From Thoreauomyces humboldtii (Eukaryota > Chytridiomycota > Chytridiomycetes > Spizellomycetales > Powellomycetaceae), in NCBI GenBank assembly GCA_027596035.1, contig JADGJA010000820.1, positions 1 through 10,219 of the forward strand: a stretch of 10,219 nt of DNA. Reading direction: 5' to 3'. Below are positions 1 to 9,884 of the stretch, in pieces. Each line of letters starts with the position of its first letter. Position 1 is the first letter of the stretch. Below the pieces are notes generated by a model. That model ran no database searches. It worked only from the letters and a program-made list of their open reading frames with translations, and had not been told where the DNA came from. The translations under genes were made by a program, and so were the position numbers.

Positions 1-850
1 AAAGGGAGGAGGAACAGGGAGGAACGGTGGGCGGCTGCTGCTGCCTCTTCCTCCTTCTCCATTGGCCGATATGGAGCTCTGTTTCACATGGGGCGCCCTG
101 CGGCCAGAGGGAGGGAGGGAGAGAGGAACGGGGGGCTCCGAGCTGTAAATTTGACTTTCCCCCCGAATCACAGCCAAACCAATCACGGCGGTTGGACCCT
201 GTCGGAACTTTGATGCCAACTTTGAGGAAGCTGCGTCCAAGCCTCGAAGCCATGCCAAGTGCCTCCCGGTGACGAGGAGCACTGCCTTGTCCTTCATTAC
301 ATTTGCCAGGTGAGGTTCAGTAGTAGCGAACGACGGGACGACGGGGGAGAGAGAAGGATGGCAGCCATGGACGGGGGGAAGGATGCTTGCGCAGGTCTGA
401 CGCAGGTCAGAAATGCTCATCCTCTGTGTTGACGTGGTGCAGTTTGCGTATTTTGGTGCGCCAGTCGTGGAGAGCGATTGAACTCTTGACGGGGGCCCTG
501 GGACCAAAGATATCTGATGCAGGTTACTGTATGAGCAAGGGGGAACTTTGGAATCTCCCTGTATCTTTCCGCAGCCAGCGAGTGCATGCTGCACAGTGCG
601 AATGCGCCATGCGGTCAAACTCCACGTGAAGAGCCGTATAATAATGACATGTACAGGTAGACTCGGGTGGTCGAGAATGACACAAGCGACGGGAAGACGG
701 GAAGAGGTTCTGTGCTGTCGAACCTCCGTCCCTCCGGACGGGAGCACCGCTTCCCCCATGCAATGGCTGTGGCCCTATGCTGAACCCGTCCTCCAGCAAC
801 TCGTAGTCACACTCGGCCTTTCCGTTCAAGAAACCTGAGTATTACACAAA
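1..850. other. upstream region without a recognisable gene
   Basis: I see no protein family, RNA gene or mobile element here. The open frames present have low-complexity or arginine/serine-rich translations with no recognisable domain and look like chance. A good splice-donor-like sequence (CCAG/GTGAGG) lies at 306-315 and another (ACAG/GTAGAC) near 655-663, but no ATG-initiated frame joins either of them in phase to the downstream eL14 exon. The region is probably promoter and 5' flank of the eL14 gene, or the flank of a gene outside the window. Confidence 0.5.
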
Positions 851-1496
851 ATGGTACGGATGTCTCATCCATGCAGAGAGAGGGAAGACCTACGCTCCGA
901 TATACGACGATACATCGGCATCTGGGAGACCACCGATCACGTCTGATGGATGGATGGATGGATTGGGGCGGGTGGACATGCGAACGGACTCCGGACATGG
1001 AAGAGGAATCGCCATTTCGAAACCAACCCACTCTGCGAACGACCTTCGACATATGCGGCGATGCTCTCTCTCTTTGTTGGGAATGCGAAGCCAGAGGGAG
1101 GCTCTGCTCGGCGTTGCAGCTGGGGAGGGCTCGGGCATGTGGCTCAACCGGCGGACCGCTCGTGCAGACACCTATTCGTGGTCCCAGGCCAGGACCTCGT
1201 TCCTGGCGCTGTACCCTGCTCCGAACGCCGGTGGGCGACGCATGGCCTGGAATTCACCAGCTCGACGGGGTCTTGACGGCAGGGGCCAGATGGTTTACCG
1301 TAGACCAGTAGTGGAGGCTGGTTTACATATCGTTGGGAATACTCGGCTGTCGGCTGAGAGGTCGTGGGACGAACTCGAGTGCGGACTGATGGCAGGCATT
1401 GAAAAGGACGCTCCAGACGCTGGGCAATTGGGGAGGGAAGGTCGGGCCGAAGTGCTACAGAAATGTGTTCGCTTACCATGACCGTCCCGTCCGCAG
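851..1496 (+). other. candidate start codon plus 5' intron of the eL14 gene
   Basis: The eL14 coding exon starting at 1497 has an in-frame TGA at 1479-1481, just before its acceptor, so the start codon must lie in an earlier exon. The acceptor is well formed: CCGCAG ends at 1496, with a CTTAC branch-like site at 1472-1476. Joining in phase 0 needs an exon ending on a whole codon. ATG at 851-853, in strong context (CACAAAATG), is followed directly by GTACGG, a usable donor. This would give M-V-F-N-R-F-V-E, matching the human eL14 start M-V-F-R-R-F-V-E, and an intron of 643 nt. The only other ATG/GT upstream (1290-1292, GTTTAC) is a poorer donor. This start is inferred, not proven. The intron holds a short (GATG)4 repeat at 945-963; I found no convincing box C/D snoRNA in it. 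Confidence 0.4.
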
Positions 1497-1997
1497 GTTT
1501 TCAACCGCTTCGTTGAGATCGGCCGCGTGGTCCTCGTCACCTACGGCCCCGACGCCGGCAAGCTCGCCGTGATCGTCGACATCGTCGATCACTCCCGCGT
1601 GCTCGTCCACGGACCCACCACCGACGTCAAGCGTCAGTCCATCTCCTTCAAGCGATGCACCCTCACCGACCTCAAGCTCGACGTCCCCCGCACCATCGGC
1701 ACCGTCGCGCTCACCAAGGCCGTCGAGAAGCAGGAGCTCGTCGCTCGCTGGAGCAAGACGGCGTGGGCTCAGAAGATCGCCCGTCGCGACGCCCGTGCCG
1801 CCACTTCGGACTTTGACCGGTTCAAGCTGATGGTCGCTCGCAAGCAGGTAGGAAGGAGGGAACGGAGTCGGCAACGCCGATCTTTCCAGAGCTTTTCTTT
1901 TTTTGGGGGGACGGAACCTTATCCATGTCTTCTCTACTAGCGTCGTACCACCGTCGGTAAGGCTGCCGCCAAGCTCCGAAAGGCCGCCGCCAAGTAA
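1497..1997 (+). CDS. RPL14: 60S ribosomal protein L14 (eL14), coding exons 2-3
   Basis: This encodes the eukaryote/archaea-specific large-subunit ribosomal protein eL14, a cytosolic rRNA-binding structural protein. Exons seen: 1497-1847 (117 codons) and 1941-1997 (18 codons plus TAA), joined in phase 0 across a 93-nt intron (GTAGGA...CTACTAG, 1848-1940). The N-terminus FNRFVEIGRVVLV and GPDAGKLAVIVDIVD form the KOW-type beta barrel typical of the family. DGP-like HGPTTDV, WAQKIARRDARAA and DFDRFKLMVARKQ match the conserved middle and helical tail, and the C-terminus is basic (RRTTVGKAAAKLRKAAAK). With one initiating Met the protein is about 136 residues, close to the 138 of yeast, so it looks complete apart from the start codon, which lies in an upstream exon (candidate at 851). 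Codon use is strongly C-ending, as expected of a highly expressed gene. It converges on the striatin gene. Identity is near certain; only the 5' exon is uncertain. Confidence 0.95.
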
Positions 1998-2350
1998 GGT
2001 CGGGAATCCCTTCGTCTTTCCTGATTCCTTTCCTTCCCTCTCTCCTCCCCCTCCCTTCGCCCTCGTCGATCCCCACCCGTTCGACGAGCTCGCCGCGCGC
2101 GCATCCTTTCCAAATTATACAACATGAAAAAACACTACGCTGTACTATGCGGATGGCAGTTCGATGCGGAAGATCAGACCAAAAGGGAGAAGAGATAGTG
2201 GAGATGGGCTGTCCGAGAGCGCCGATGGGCACTGATCGGTTCCAGGGTTCGGAAAGAAGGGCCGGGAGCCAAACACAAAAAAATAAAAAAGAAGAGATGG
2301 AAAGAAGATGGTAGGTATGTCTGTCCCGCTAACGATGAAGGCCCTCAAGG

Positions 2351-2392
<42 letters not shown>

Positions 2393-2427
2393 TAAAGGGG
2401 AAAGAGTGGGTAGGTGGTAAAAGGTTT
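1998..2427. other. convergent intergenic region between eL14 and striatin
   Basis: This 430-nt gap holds the 3' ends of two convergent genes. On the plus side an A-rich stretch (AAATTATACAACATGAAAAAAC, about 2111-2132) is a plausible eL14 polyadenylation area. On the minus side the striatin transcript runs through a long GA/CT tract (2353-2389) and then T-rich sequence (complement of 2276-2291). Open frames here are low-complexity and not convincing as genes. Confidence 0.6.
2353..2389. repeat. (GA)18 dinucleotide microsatellite
   Basis: An uninterrupted GA tract of 37 nt lies 38 nt beyond the striatin stop codon, so it should fall in the 3' UTR of that transcript, where it reads as (CT)n. 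Its length suggests it is polymorphic between strains. Confidence 0.95.
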
Positions 2428-5400
2428 TCACGATGCCCCAGTCCCGAAACCGTAAACCTTGCAGACGGCGTCCGCCCCGGCGCTCGCCAACGTGTGAGGT
2501 TCCGCCGGATGGAACCGTACCGCCCAGATGCCCTCGTCGTTCTTTTTCCGATGGGACGTGTACTCTTGCACGCATCTCCGCGTTGCGAGATCCCACCACC
2601 TCAGCGAGCAGTCGTGACCGCCCGACACGAGCGCGAGACCGTCCGGTGATACGTCCAGGGTCGAGACGGAATCCTGGTGCGCTACCATCGTGTGGATCTG
2701 GTTGCCTGTGGGTGAGAGAATGGACGACGTCGAGTTAGCGCCCTTGCATGTAGTTCATTACCAGTGAATCTTACCAGTGTTGACATCAAAGATCCGGATG
2801 TGGCGGTCTTCGTGCGCGGTAATGAGCAACGGCAAGAGGGGATGCGCCACGATGCGGTTGATTTGAGTACCGATCGTTCCATCTAAATAAAGGAGCGTCC
2901 CTGTGATTAGCATTTGTCCAGCGGAATAGTAACAAGTTTTTAAACGACTCACCGAATGTCTCGTTGCTCTTGAAGGTGAGCACCTCCTGTCCCGTCTCGG
3001 CGTCAAACGCCTTGACGACGCTATTCTGGTAGGACACGGCCAATCGGTTGAGGTTTGTCGGAAGCCAGTCGACCGACGTCGGATTCCTCAAATCGCTCCC
3101 GCTGGTGTCATCCGGGGCGTCGCTTCCACCATGACTGGCCCCGCCGTACCAGAGTGTTGTCCGAAGTCCCCATTCGCCTGGCGTCGTGTTCCAGAGCTTC
3201 AGGGATCCGTCGCTGGATACTGATGCCAGAAGCGGATGCTGTTGTGGTAACGGATGGAGTTTGAGGTCCCAGATTATGTCAGAATGGCCGACGTACGTAT
3301 GTAGTTTGTACTCTTTCGTGTTCTCTGAAAGGGCCGGTCCATCCCTAGTCAGTGACACTTTCTGGTTTCGCCGGGAATCTCGCGGCCATACCGTAACTGG
3401 CGTAGGAATCTCGGGAGGCAGATGGCATGTTCCACGCCTTGATGGTCGCGTCGGCACTGCCCGTAAAGCAGGTCTCTCCGTCAGCCGATAGTGCAAGCGA
3501 GATCACAGGAGCTGTATGCCCTCGGAATGTGTAGATTGGTTCGACGTCCGCGGACGATCTATCAGAGTCTTAGTTGAAGCTACGAACCGCTCATCAAGCG
3601 GCAAAGTACCCACTTTGTCCTCTCGTCCAGCTTTGTGAGATTCCAGATCTTCGTCGTGTTGTCCTCGGCAGCGGTTACAAGTAAGGGCGTGGTCGCCGAG
3701 AAAGCGAGAGCGCGGATGGAATCTAGGTGGCTGCAGACCGCGAGAAAAGTTTCAGCGTTCAGCAGATCAAGAGACGACTTTGAGAAAAAATAAGGGACAC
3801 TTACTTTCGTAACACAGCCTTTGGTCGCCAGATCCGCTGATTGTTTTGCTTCTTGGCAGTTTTCTTCTGGAACAAAAAACGAGGATCAGCATCTTCGCAT
3901 CACTTTTATCTTCGTAAACGTATATGCCTTACTTTTGTCCCGCCTTCATCGGTGTCCTCGTCATTCAAGGATAGATTTGCAAGAGCGTCGCCATCCAATC
4001 CTATCGCGTTGTTGATGACCGACGGGATGGCACCCGGTGAGGTTCTGTGCAAGGACTCTGGTATAGCTGCGAAGTATTATCTTGTGAATACGGGCGACTC
4101 GTCCAGCGCGTCGACCTATCACTAACCTGGAGCTTTCTTTTTCGTGTGCAGTCCCTTCCCTTCCATGCGGCTCATGACTTTGCTGACCTTTTCCGGTGTG
4201 AGTTTCAGCTCTTGCATCTCGTCCGCAGTCTAAAACGGAGGGAGGTGAGTGAGCCGTACTGTGGAGGTACACCTACACTGGTAGGCAGGCACTCTTACCA
4301 GCTGGCCAGAATTGAGCATATCGACGTCCTGCGTCGACGACGATCCGGCTTCACTGCGCTTTTTGCTCTTCCCAGGCGATGGGCTCGCTTTCAAAGAATC
4401 ACGTACTGGCAAGTCTTTCCCGGCAGCTGTAACCGAAGGAGGGGATCGGATGGCGGTTGTTTCAGCCGAACGTGGTTCGTCTGCCCGCGATTGGTCGGCT
4501 ACGTCGGGCAGGGGAACCGCGGCGCTGCTCCCGTCCGGCGAGGCTGTAGCTGTCCCGTCGCGCTGAGGGAAAGCCGGTCTATTTACATTTCGCTTGATTT
4601 TGGTGGGTGTACGGTTCCGGGCAGGTTCGGGGGTAGAGATCGGGGACGAGTGCGGGGCCGAGGGGCGCCGTTGCAGAGGTGATCCAATTTTTGGTGAATC
4701 TGGAACGCCAGGCTCCCCTTCGGTCTTGCCATCCGCTCCGGTTGCGGTTCCGCCCGTGCCTGAACTGGTCAACAGGAATCCCATCTCGCGCAAGTAACTG
4801 GCAGCCGACGTTTGTTGAGCTCATGCAGATCACGCAAACGCTATTCTGCCTGTACGTACTTTTTCAAAATCTCCTTGCTGCGCACATGGCCGTAGCCCTT
4901 TGAATAGTTGAGCAAAGTCCCTGAACTACCACCCGTCGACAGATTGAGTGTCCCGTAATTGGAAGGTGCCCCAAGCACATTGTCCGGCAGGTTGGCTATT
5001 ATGTCTGGAGCCGTGAGAGACTGGTTGGCAGCACCTCCAGCGGAAACAGAAGTATCGCCGGGAGTCGGTGAGGAAGCACTCTTCTCGGTCTGGAGCTTTG
5101 TAAACTTGCTCCTGTGATGTGATCTCAAATTTCAGGTTGTGATGGGACGCAGGACCGGGAACGGACAACCTTACCGTTCCTGCCGGAGGGCAAACTCCAA
5201 CATCTTGACGCGGCGCAAGAGGTCCGTACGGAGGTTTTCTGTGCCTCGTCGCTCGCCCTCCAAAAATGCGACTCGTGCCTTGTGGTCGATGAATGTCCGC
5301 GTGAGTTCCATTCATTGTCAGACAGAGGACGAGCAGGTCAGGCTAGCGGCGCCACGCTCGCGCTTTACCTTGAGATCTGCGCGTTCAATCTCCCACTCAT

Positions 5401-5580
5401 TCCGTTCGCGTTCGAAGCGGCGCCATTCTACTTGAAGAAAGTGGAGGACGCCCGGGAGGGAATAAGAGGATAGGTACGCTGGACCGGCGTTGGGACCTCC
5501 TTCCGGCGGAGCTCCTGTTCCTGGCGGTTGTGACTGATTGGACTGCTGTTGTTGCTGATGGTTTGCGTTTTGCTGCCCTG

Positions 5581-5624
<44 letters not shown>

Positions 5625-5695
5625 GATGGCGCAGCGGGACCGCGCCCTGTAGAAGACTGCTGCTGCTGTTGTTGTTGTAGCGGTGGAAGTGTCAT
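2428..5695 (-). CDS. STRN: striatin family protein (STRIPAK scaffold), 12 exons
   Basis: Striatin scaffolds the STRIPAK complex, joining PP2A A/C subunits, Mob3/phocein, SIP-family proteins and GCK-type kinases; fungal orthologues (Sordaria pro11, yeast Far8) act in development, septation and cell fusion. Exons on the minus strand: 5695-5369, 5278-5175, 5111-4860, 4797-4299, 4229-4127, 4057-3933, 3866-3805, 3730-3614, 3558-3392, 3324-2953, 2882-2775, 2705-2428. The 11 introns are 55-90 nt, all GT-AG, and the phases agree throughout, giving 837 residues. The first Met follows an in-frame TAG. Residues 7-13 and 25-38 are polyglutamine. The striatin N-domain starts at residue 78 (YSLPGVLHFLQVEW) with a caveolin-binding-like F-x4-W-x2-F at 86-94, then a coiled coil to about 150 (ARVAFLEGERRG, LRRVKMLEFALRQER). 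A disordered Ser/Pro-rich linker spans about 235-390. Seven WD40 repeats fill about 485-837 (e.g. TKIWNL, IKAWNM, LKLWNT, IRIFDV, LRWWDL). Length is normal for fungi. The family call is very safe; single splice sites such as the GTGGGT donor at 3613 are less so. Confidence 0.95.
5582..5623 (-). repeat. pure (CAG)14 polyglutamine tract in striatin exon 1
   Basis: Fourteen uninterrupted CTG triplets on the plus strand read as CAG codons on the coding strand and encode Gln 25-38 of striatin. A second, mixed CAA/CAG run (7 Gln) lies nearer the start, at about 5657-5677. The purity of the 14-unit tract makes it prone to length change. Confidence 0.95.
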
Positions 5696-6447
5696 GCCTG
5701 TGGCGCGCCTACAGGCGTGCTAGGAGCCAATGTGTGAGAGCGAGCGATGGGAGGTGACGAGGCAGACGTCCAAAACGATGGCAGCGGGATTGGACTGACG
5801 GGTCAGGGACGCTCGCAGGTGGGTTCAACGTGGAAAGACTTTCCGGAATGCAACTGAAAGATGACCACCTCAATAGCACGGCATCTGGGGAGGACGGGGA
5901 TGGCGAGGGCGAGGGACACACAACCGACGATTTCTCGCTCCTCGCTCCTGCACTTCGGACGGAAAACCGGCAGCGCGTCTCGTTCTGCCGTTTCCCACCA
6001 GTGGCCCGTATGCAGTGCAGGTCAGGTACCGTGTCTCCTGCGAACACCGCATTGACTTGACGGGGAGCGAGACACACCTCACCGATGCGCAACCGACCTC
6101 ACATCTGTCATGCAACGGCATGTGGTTGCATGAAGGCGTTCGACAGTGCGCCGCCGCTCCGTCTATCCCACCCGTACCGTACATCAGCACACCGTGGCAG
6201 GAATGGATTCATGCATTGCGCCTTTGCCGAGAGTACAGTGCTGACTCGAGCCGTGCGCCTTTGATGAGAGTCAGAGTGGGGGATGGTTGTCTTGTCTCCT
6301 GGGGGAAGGGCGGGATGGGTGCAAGGACTGATGGTGTGTTCACATGAACCATCGTCAAAAAGAAAGTGTGTGTTCTCTCTGCAGCACACTTGCTCCTTCT
6401 CGTCCCCATCACCTCGAGTGCATTCCTCCTCGTTCACAACAGCAGAC
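5696..6447. promoter_or_regulatory. divergent intergenic region between striatin and ETFA
   Basis: The start codons of striatin (minus) and ETFA (plus) face away from each other across 752 nt, so both promoters and 5' leaders lie here. No clear TATA box is visible. The open frames (for example a 127-codon minus-strand frame ending at 5709) have Ser/Pro/Arg-rich translations without a recognised domain and probably reflect G+C-rich leader sequence. No RNA gene or transposon was recognised. Confidence 0.6.
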
Positions 6448-7923
<1,476 letters not shown>

Positions 7924-8385
7924 AGAGAAAGAGCTTCATGGTGGCGTTGGGTTGAATAATACATGGCACAGAGGTTTGGTGATAGAGGTTCCAGCAACCT
8001 AGCGCAACGGGCGGGAAAGCACGGTGGACTTCAACTGATGCAACATTGAGTGAGCAAAGAAGGACGGGGGGGGGGACGACTCTGAGCACCATAGCAGGCG
8101 ACAGAAAGTGGTGGATCCACAAGGGCCGTTTGAAAGGAGTGCATGGGCAGGGATTGCCTCCTGGTAACTCGGAGCATCATCACTCCTCGCAGATTTCCAC
8201 ATTTTAGCCCAACGAGTAGGACATCGAATCTGAGTCTGGTGTTCCTCAACGCGGTTCTTCAATTTTGAATGATCCTTGGTACTCGTCGACTCGCGGCAGC
8301 CCCTGCATAAAGGCTGGATCCCCAGTTTGGCTGGTATTGGCTGCATGGCGGAGCCATCCATTACCATCCAGGGATAACCGGAGCT
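7924..8385. other. ETFA 3' flank without a recognised gene
   Basis: The ETFA 3' UTR begins here; TTGAATAATAC near 7952-7962 is the best polyadenylation-signal-like sequence. A G10 run sits at 8066-8075. Minus-strand frames across 7999-8367 translate to Ser/Arg-rich sequences without a recognisable family. I see nothing else, although part of it could be old transposon sequence given its neighbour. Confidence 0.5.
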
Positions 8386-8509
8386 TGTCGATAGAAAGAA
8401 GAGAAAAGAAGAAAGAGAGACGAAAGGTGGGAGCTATCTAAACTAGTCTAGTGGAGAACTGCGCCTCCTGGAGTGAGGACTAGTACGTTCTTGCCTGTTT
8501 CACTCAACA
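8386..8509 (-). mobile_element. probable Copia 3' LTR
   Basis: Read on the minus strand, the end of the Copia RNase H remnant is followed by a purine-rich tract (CTTGAGGGGAC, 8510-8520) and then TGTTGAGTG, a typical Copia LTR start, at 8509. A pyrimidine-rich stretch then leads to TCGACA at 8386-8391. TGTTGA and TCGACA form a 6-bp terminal inverted repeat with one mismatch, giving a 124-bp LTR. The start is fairly secure from the PPT context; the end is inferred, and no partner LTR is visible to confirm it. Confidence 0.5.
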
Positions 8510-9005
8510 GTCCCCTCAAGTGAGGGTTGTCGCTGGTGAAGTTGGCCTCCATATCCTTGCTTGTATTGAGACTCCGGATACCCATGGTCCTTGTGCTTCT
8601 TGAAAGCAGGTCTTGGTAAAGGCTTTGTCATGATGTCGGCGGCCATGTCTGCAGTAGCCTTGTTTGCTGGAGGACGATGGTTTGGTGGGAAACCTTCTCT
8701 CTGATGAAGTGGTGTCGCACGTCGATGTGCTTGGTCCGTGCGTGATGCACCGGATTGTTTGCCAATGGTATAACTCATTCATTGTCCCCAAAAATTGTAA
8801 CTGGCCCGGCATCCTTGCCAGTAAGCTCGAAGATGAAACCTCAAAGCCATATTGCCTGCTGCACGGCTGCAGCGAGTGACTTGTACTTGGCCTCCGTTGA
8901 TGATAGCGAGACCGTCGCCTGGAGTTTCGACATCCAGCTGACCAGCATCCGGTTGATGAAGAACAGGTGCCCGATGGTGGAACACTGCGTGTCCTTGTGT
9001 AGCGC
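8500..9005 (-). pseudogene. decayed Ty1/Copia retrotransposon, RNase H end of pol
   Basis: Minus-strand translation gives the C-terminal part of a Copia polyprotein: STIGHLFFINRMLVSW (the usual RSTSGYVF...SW block), ATVSLSSTEAKYKSLAAAV (RNase H motif), GDNE, LANNPVHHARTKHIDVRHHF and MAADIMTKPLPRPAF. The reading is broken by TGA at 8841-8843, TGA at 8775-8777, and a frameshift between about 8690 and 8650, so this is a dead copy. The terminal reading frame ends at 8500, a few bases inside the probable LTR, as is common in Copia elements. Everything upstream (gag, protease, integrase, reverse transcriptase) is missing: similarity stops near 9005, where unrelated AT-richer sequence begins. It is therefore a truncated fragment, either deleted or interrupted by another insertion. 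Confidence 0.88.
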
Positions 9006-9271
9006 GCTAGCTGCGTTCGTTCATTTATTCCTAAGTACAAATTAGACAGCTATCATTTAAGAGTTAAAAACCCTAGATGATTACGTAGGCCAGAACGGCG
9101 GTACACCCCGACAAGGGGGAGCCCGCGGCCTAGGGGGATTCCCCTAGGCAACCTAACCTGAGAATACTACATGGTAGCACTGCATACACTGCAATACTAG
9201 GACATCTACAAAACCACTACTATCTGAACGAGCAAGTGAAGCTTGTTAATTCTATCGGAGAAAATACTTAA
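9006..9271 (+). other. AT-richer leader region, possible LTR end and primer-binding site
   Basis: No protein is recognised. The base composition shifts compared with the flanking Copia remnant. A small hairpin at 9128-9149 has perfect 9-bp arms (GCCTAGGGG / CCCCTAGGC) and a GATT loop. At 9166-9180 the sequence ACTACA is followed at once by TGGTAGCAC. Fungal LTRs end in CA and are followed by a primer-binding site complementary to initiator tRNA-Met, which starts TGGTAGC. This matches for 7 nt only, so it is weak evidence that an LTR ends at 9171 and that the ORF at 9272 lies in the internal region of a retroelement. Confidence 0.3.
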
Positions 9272-9664
9272 ATGTCTACTCCGAGAGGGACGGATAGATG
9301 GACGGTAAAGGACAGTCCACTTTCGAGTGCAAGCGCACCAAGCAAGGACCTTCCGCGTCGCTCTGCTAGGACCCAGGGACGCTCGTTGTTATCGCTTGGT
9401 GATGGCTCTGTTGAGCCTGAAGTCATCGAGGATCACGAGACGTCGGCTGATCCATCCGACAGCAGTAGCGAGGGGGACGAGCTCGCTCCGGTGGCGTACT
9501 CGATCAAGGATAGCAACAAAGCTTCCTTGAACGAAGAAGATAACAAGGAGCCTACGGTTGTTAGACCTACGGTTCGCTCGGTTGGCGCTTTGTCGTCGTC
9601 GATTGGGGATACCTATAACAGAAGTCCTACAGCACTGTTGGTGGCTCGTAGTGGATTAGGGTAA
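9272..9664 (+). CDS. orphan 130-residue ORF, possible gag-like remnant
   Basis: The frame begins MSTPRGTDRWTVKD and ends at TAA 9662-9664. I do not recognise the protein. It is hydrophilic and Ser/Asp/Glu-rich, with a basic patch (LPRRSARTQGRS, about residues 27-38), an acidic segment in the middle and no membrane segment or zinc knuckle, so it should be disordered. A frame this long in sequence of only moderate G+C, with ATG in good context (ACTTAAATGTC), is unlikely to be pure chance. Its position between a possible primer-binding site and a repeat-dense block suggests the N-terminal part of a retrotransposon Gag cut short by a later insertion just after its stop. It could also be a chance frame or a small lineage-specific gene. 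No frame upstream or downstream extends it. Confidence 0.35.
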   Translation: MSTPRGTDRWTVKDSPLSSASAPSKDLPRRSARTQGRSLLSLGDGSVEPEVIEDHETSADPSDSSSEGDELAPVAYSIKDSNKASLNEEDNKEPTVVRPTVRSVGALSSSIGDTYNRSPTALLVARSGLG

Positions 9665-9682
9665 CGCAAGGGAGTTAACAAT

Positions 9683-9724
9683 CTTCGCAGTGCATGGTAG
9701 TATATTCTACCATGCACTGCGAAG
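9683..9724. repeat. perfect palindromic hairpin, 18-bp arms with 6-nt loop
   Basis: CTTCGCAGTGCATGGTAG at 9683-9700 is exactly inverted as CTACCATGCACTGCGAAG at 9707-9724, separated by TATATT. It starts 18 nt after the stop of the orphan ORF. It may be the end of an inserted element, back-to-back terminal inverted repeats, or a transcript-level stem-loop; the sequence alone does not decide. Confidence 0.97.
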
Positions 9725-9728
9725 GTGG

Positions 9729-9866
9729 CTGCCTAATCTACTGCGCCACAGCTGCCTAGCTACTGCCGAATCCACTGCCGAATCCACTGGCGCTACACTG
9801 CCGCCCGCCGTAGCCTTGGTACTGGCGCTACACTGCCGCCGCCCGCTGCGTCGGCGCTATTGCAGC
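9729..9866 (+). repeat. degenerate 11-12-bp tandem array and a 20-bp direct repeat
   Basis: Units begin TGCC/TGCG/TGGC and recur every 11-12 nt, with TGCCTAATCTAC, TGCGCCACAGC, TGCCTAGCTAC and two TGCCGAATCCAC units in the first half. ACTGCCGAATCC is exactly tandem at 9762-9773 and 9774-9785. In the second half a 20-nt unit, ACTGGCGCTACACTGCCGCC, is repeated exactly at 9786-9805 and 9821-9840. This is a minisatellite-like array; if the surrounding sequence is an LTR, it lies in the U3 position. Confidence 0.85.
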
Positions 9867-9884
9867 TTTTTGGACGGTCCGTCG

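Noticed and set aside
954..1481. 175-codon plus-strand open frame (several overlapping frames in 870-1480)
   Set aside because: The translation has no recognisable domain, overlapping frames on both strands are similarly open, and the stretch coincides with the probable 5' intron of eL14.
854..1496. Box C/D snoRNA in the long eL14 intron
   Set aside because: No RTGATGA box paired with a CTGA box and terminal stem at proper spacing; the TGATGG matches come from the (GATG) microsatellite.
1473..1874. 133-codon minus-strand frame antisense to eL14
   Set aside because: Asp/Gly/Val-rich antisense shadow of a highly biased ribosomal protein exon.
5709..6092. 127-codon minus-strand open frame upstream of striatin
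   Set aside because: Ser/Pro/Arg-rich with no family resemblance; it lies in the shared promoter/leader region and fits a chance frame in G+C-rich DNA.
7999..8367. 122-codon minus-strand frame downstream of ETFA
   Set aside because: No recognisable protein; it crosses the G10 run and overlaps another frame in a different phase, so chance is likelier.
9128..9149. 9-bp-arm hairpin as a bacterial-type terminator
   Set aside because: The genome is clearly eukaryotic (introns, eL14, striatin), there is no T run after the stem, and no gene ends there.
9682..9760. Possible tRNA or tRNA-derived SINE on the minus strand (box A-like TGGCGCAGTAG)
   Set aside because: No box B (GGTTCGANTCC) follows at the right distance, the cloverleaf arms do not pair, and the box A-like match is explained by a unit of the degenerate 11-12-bp tandem array.
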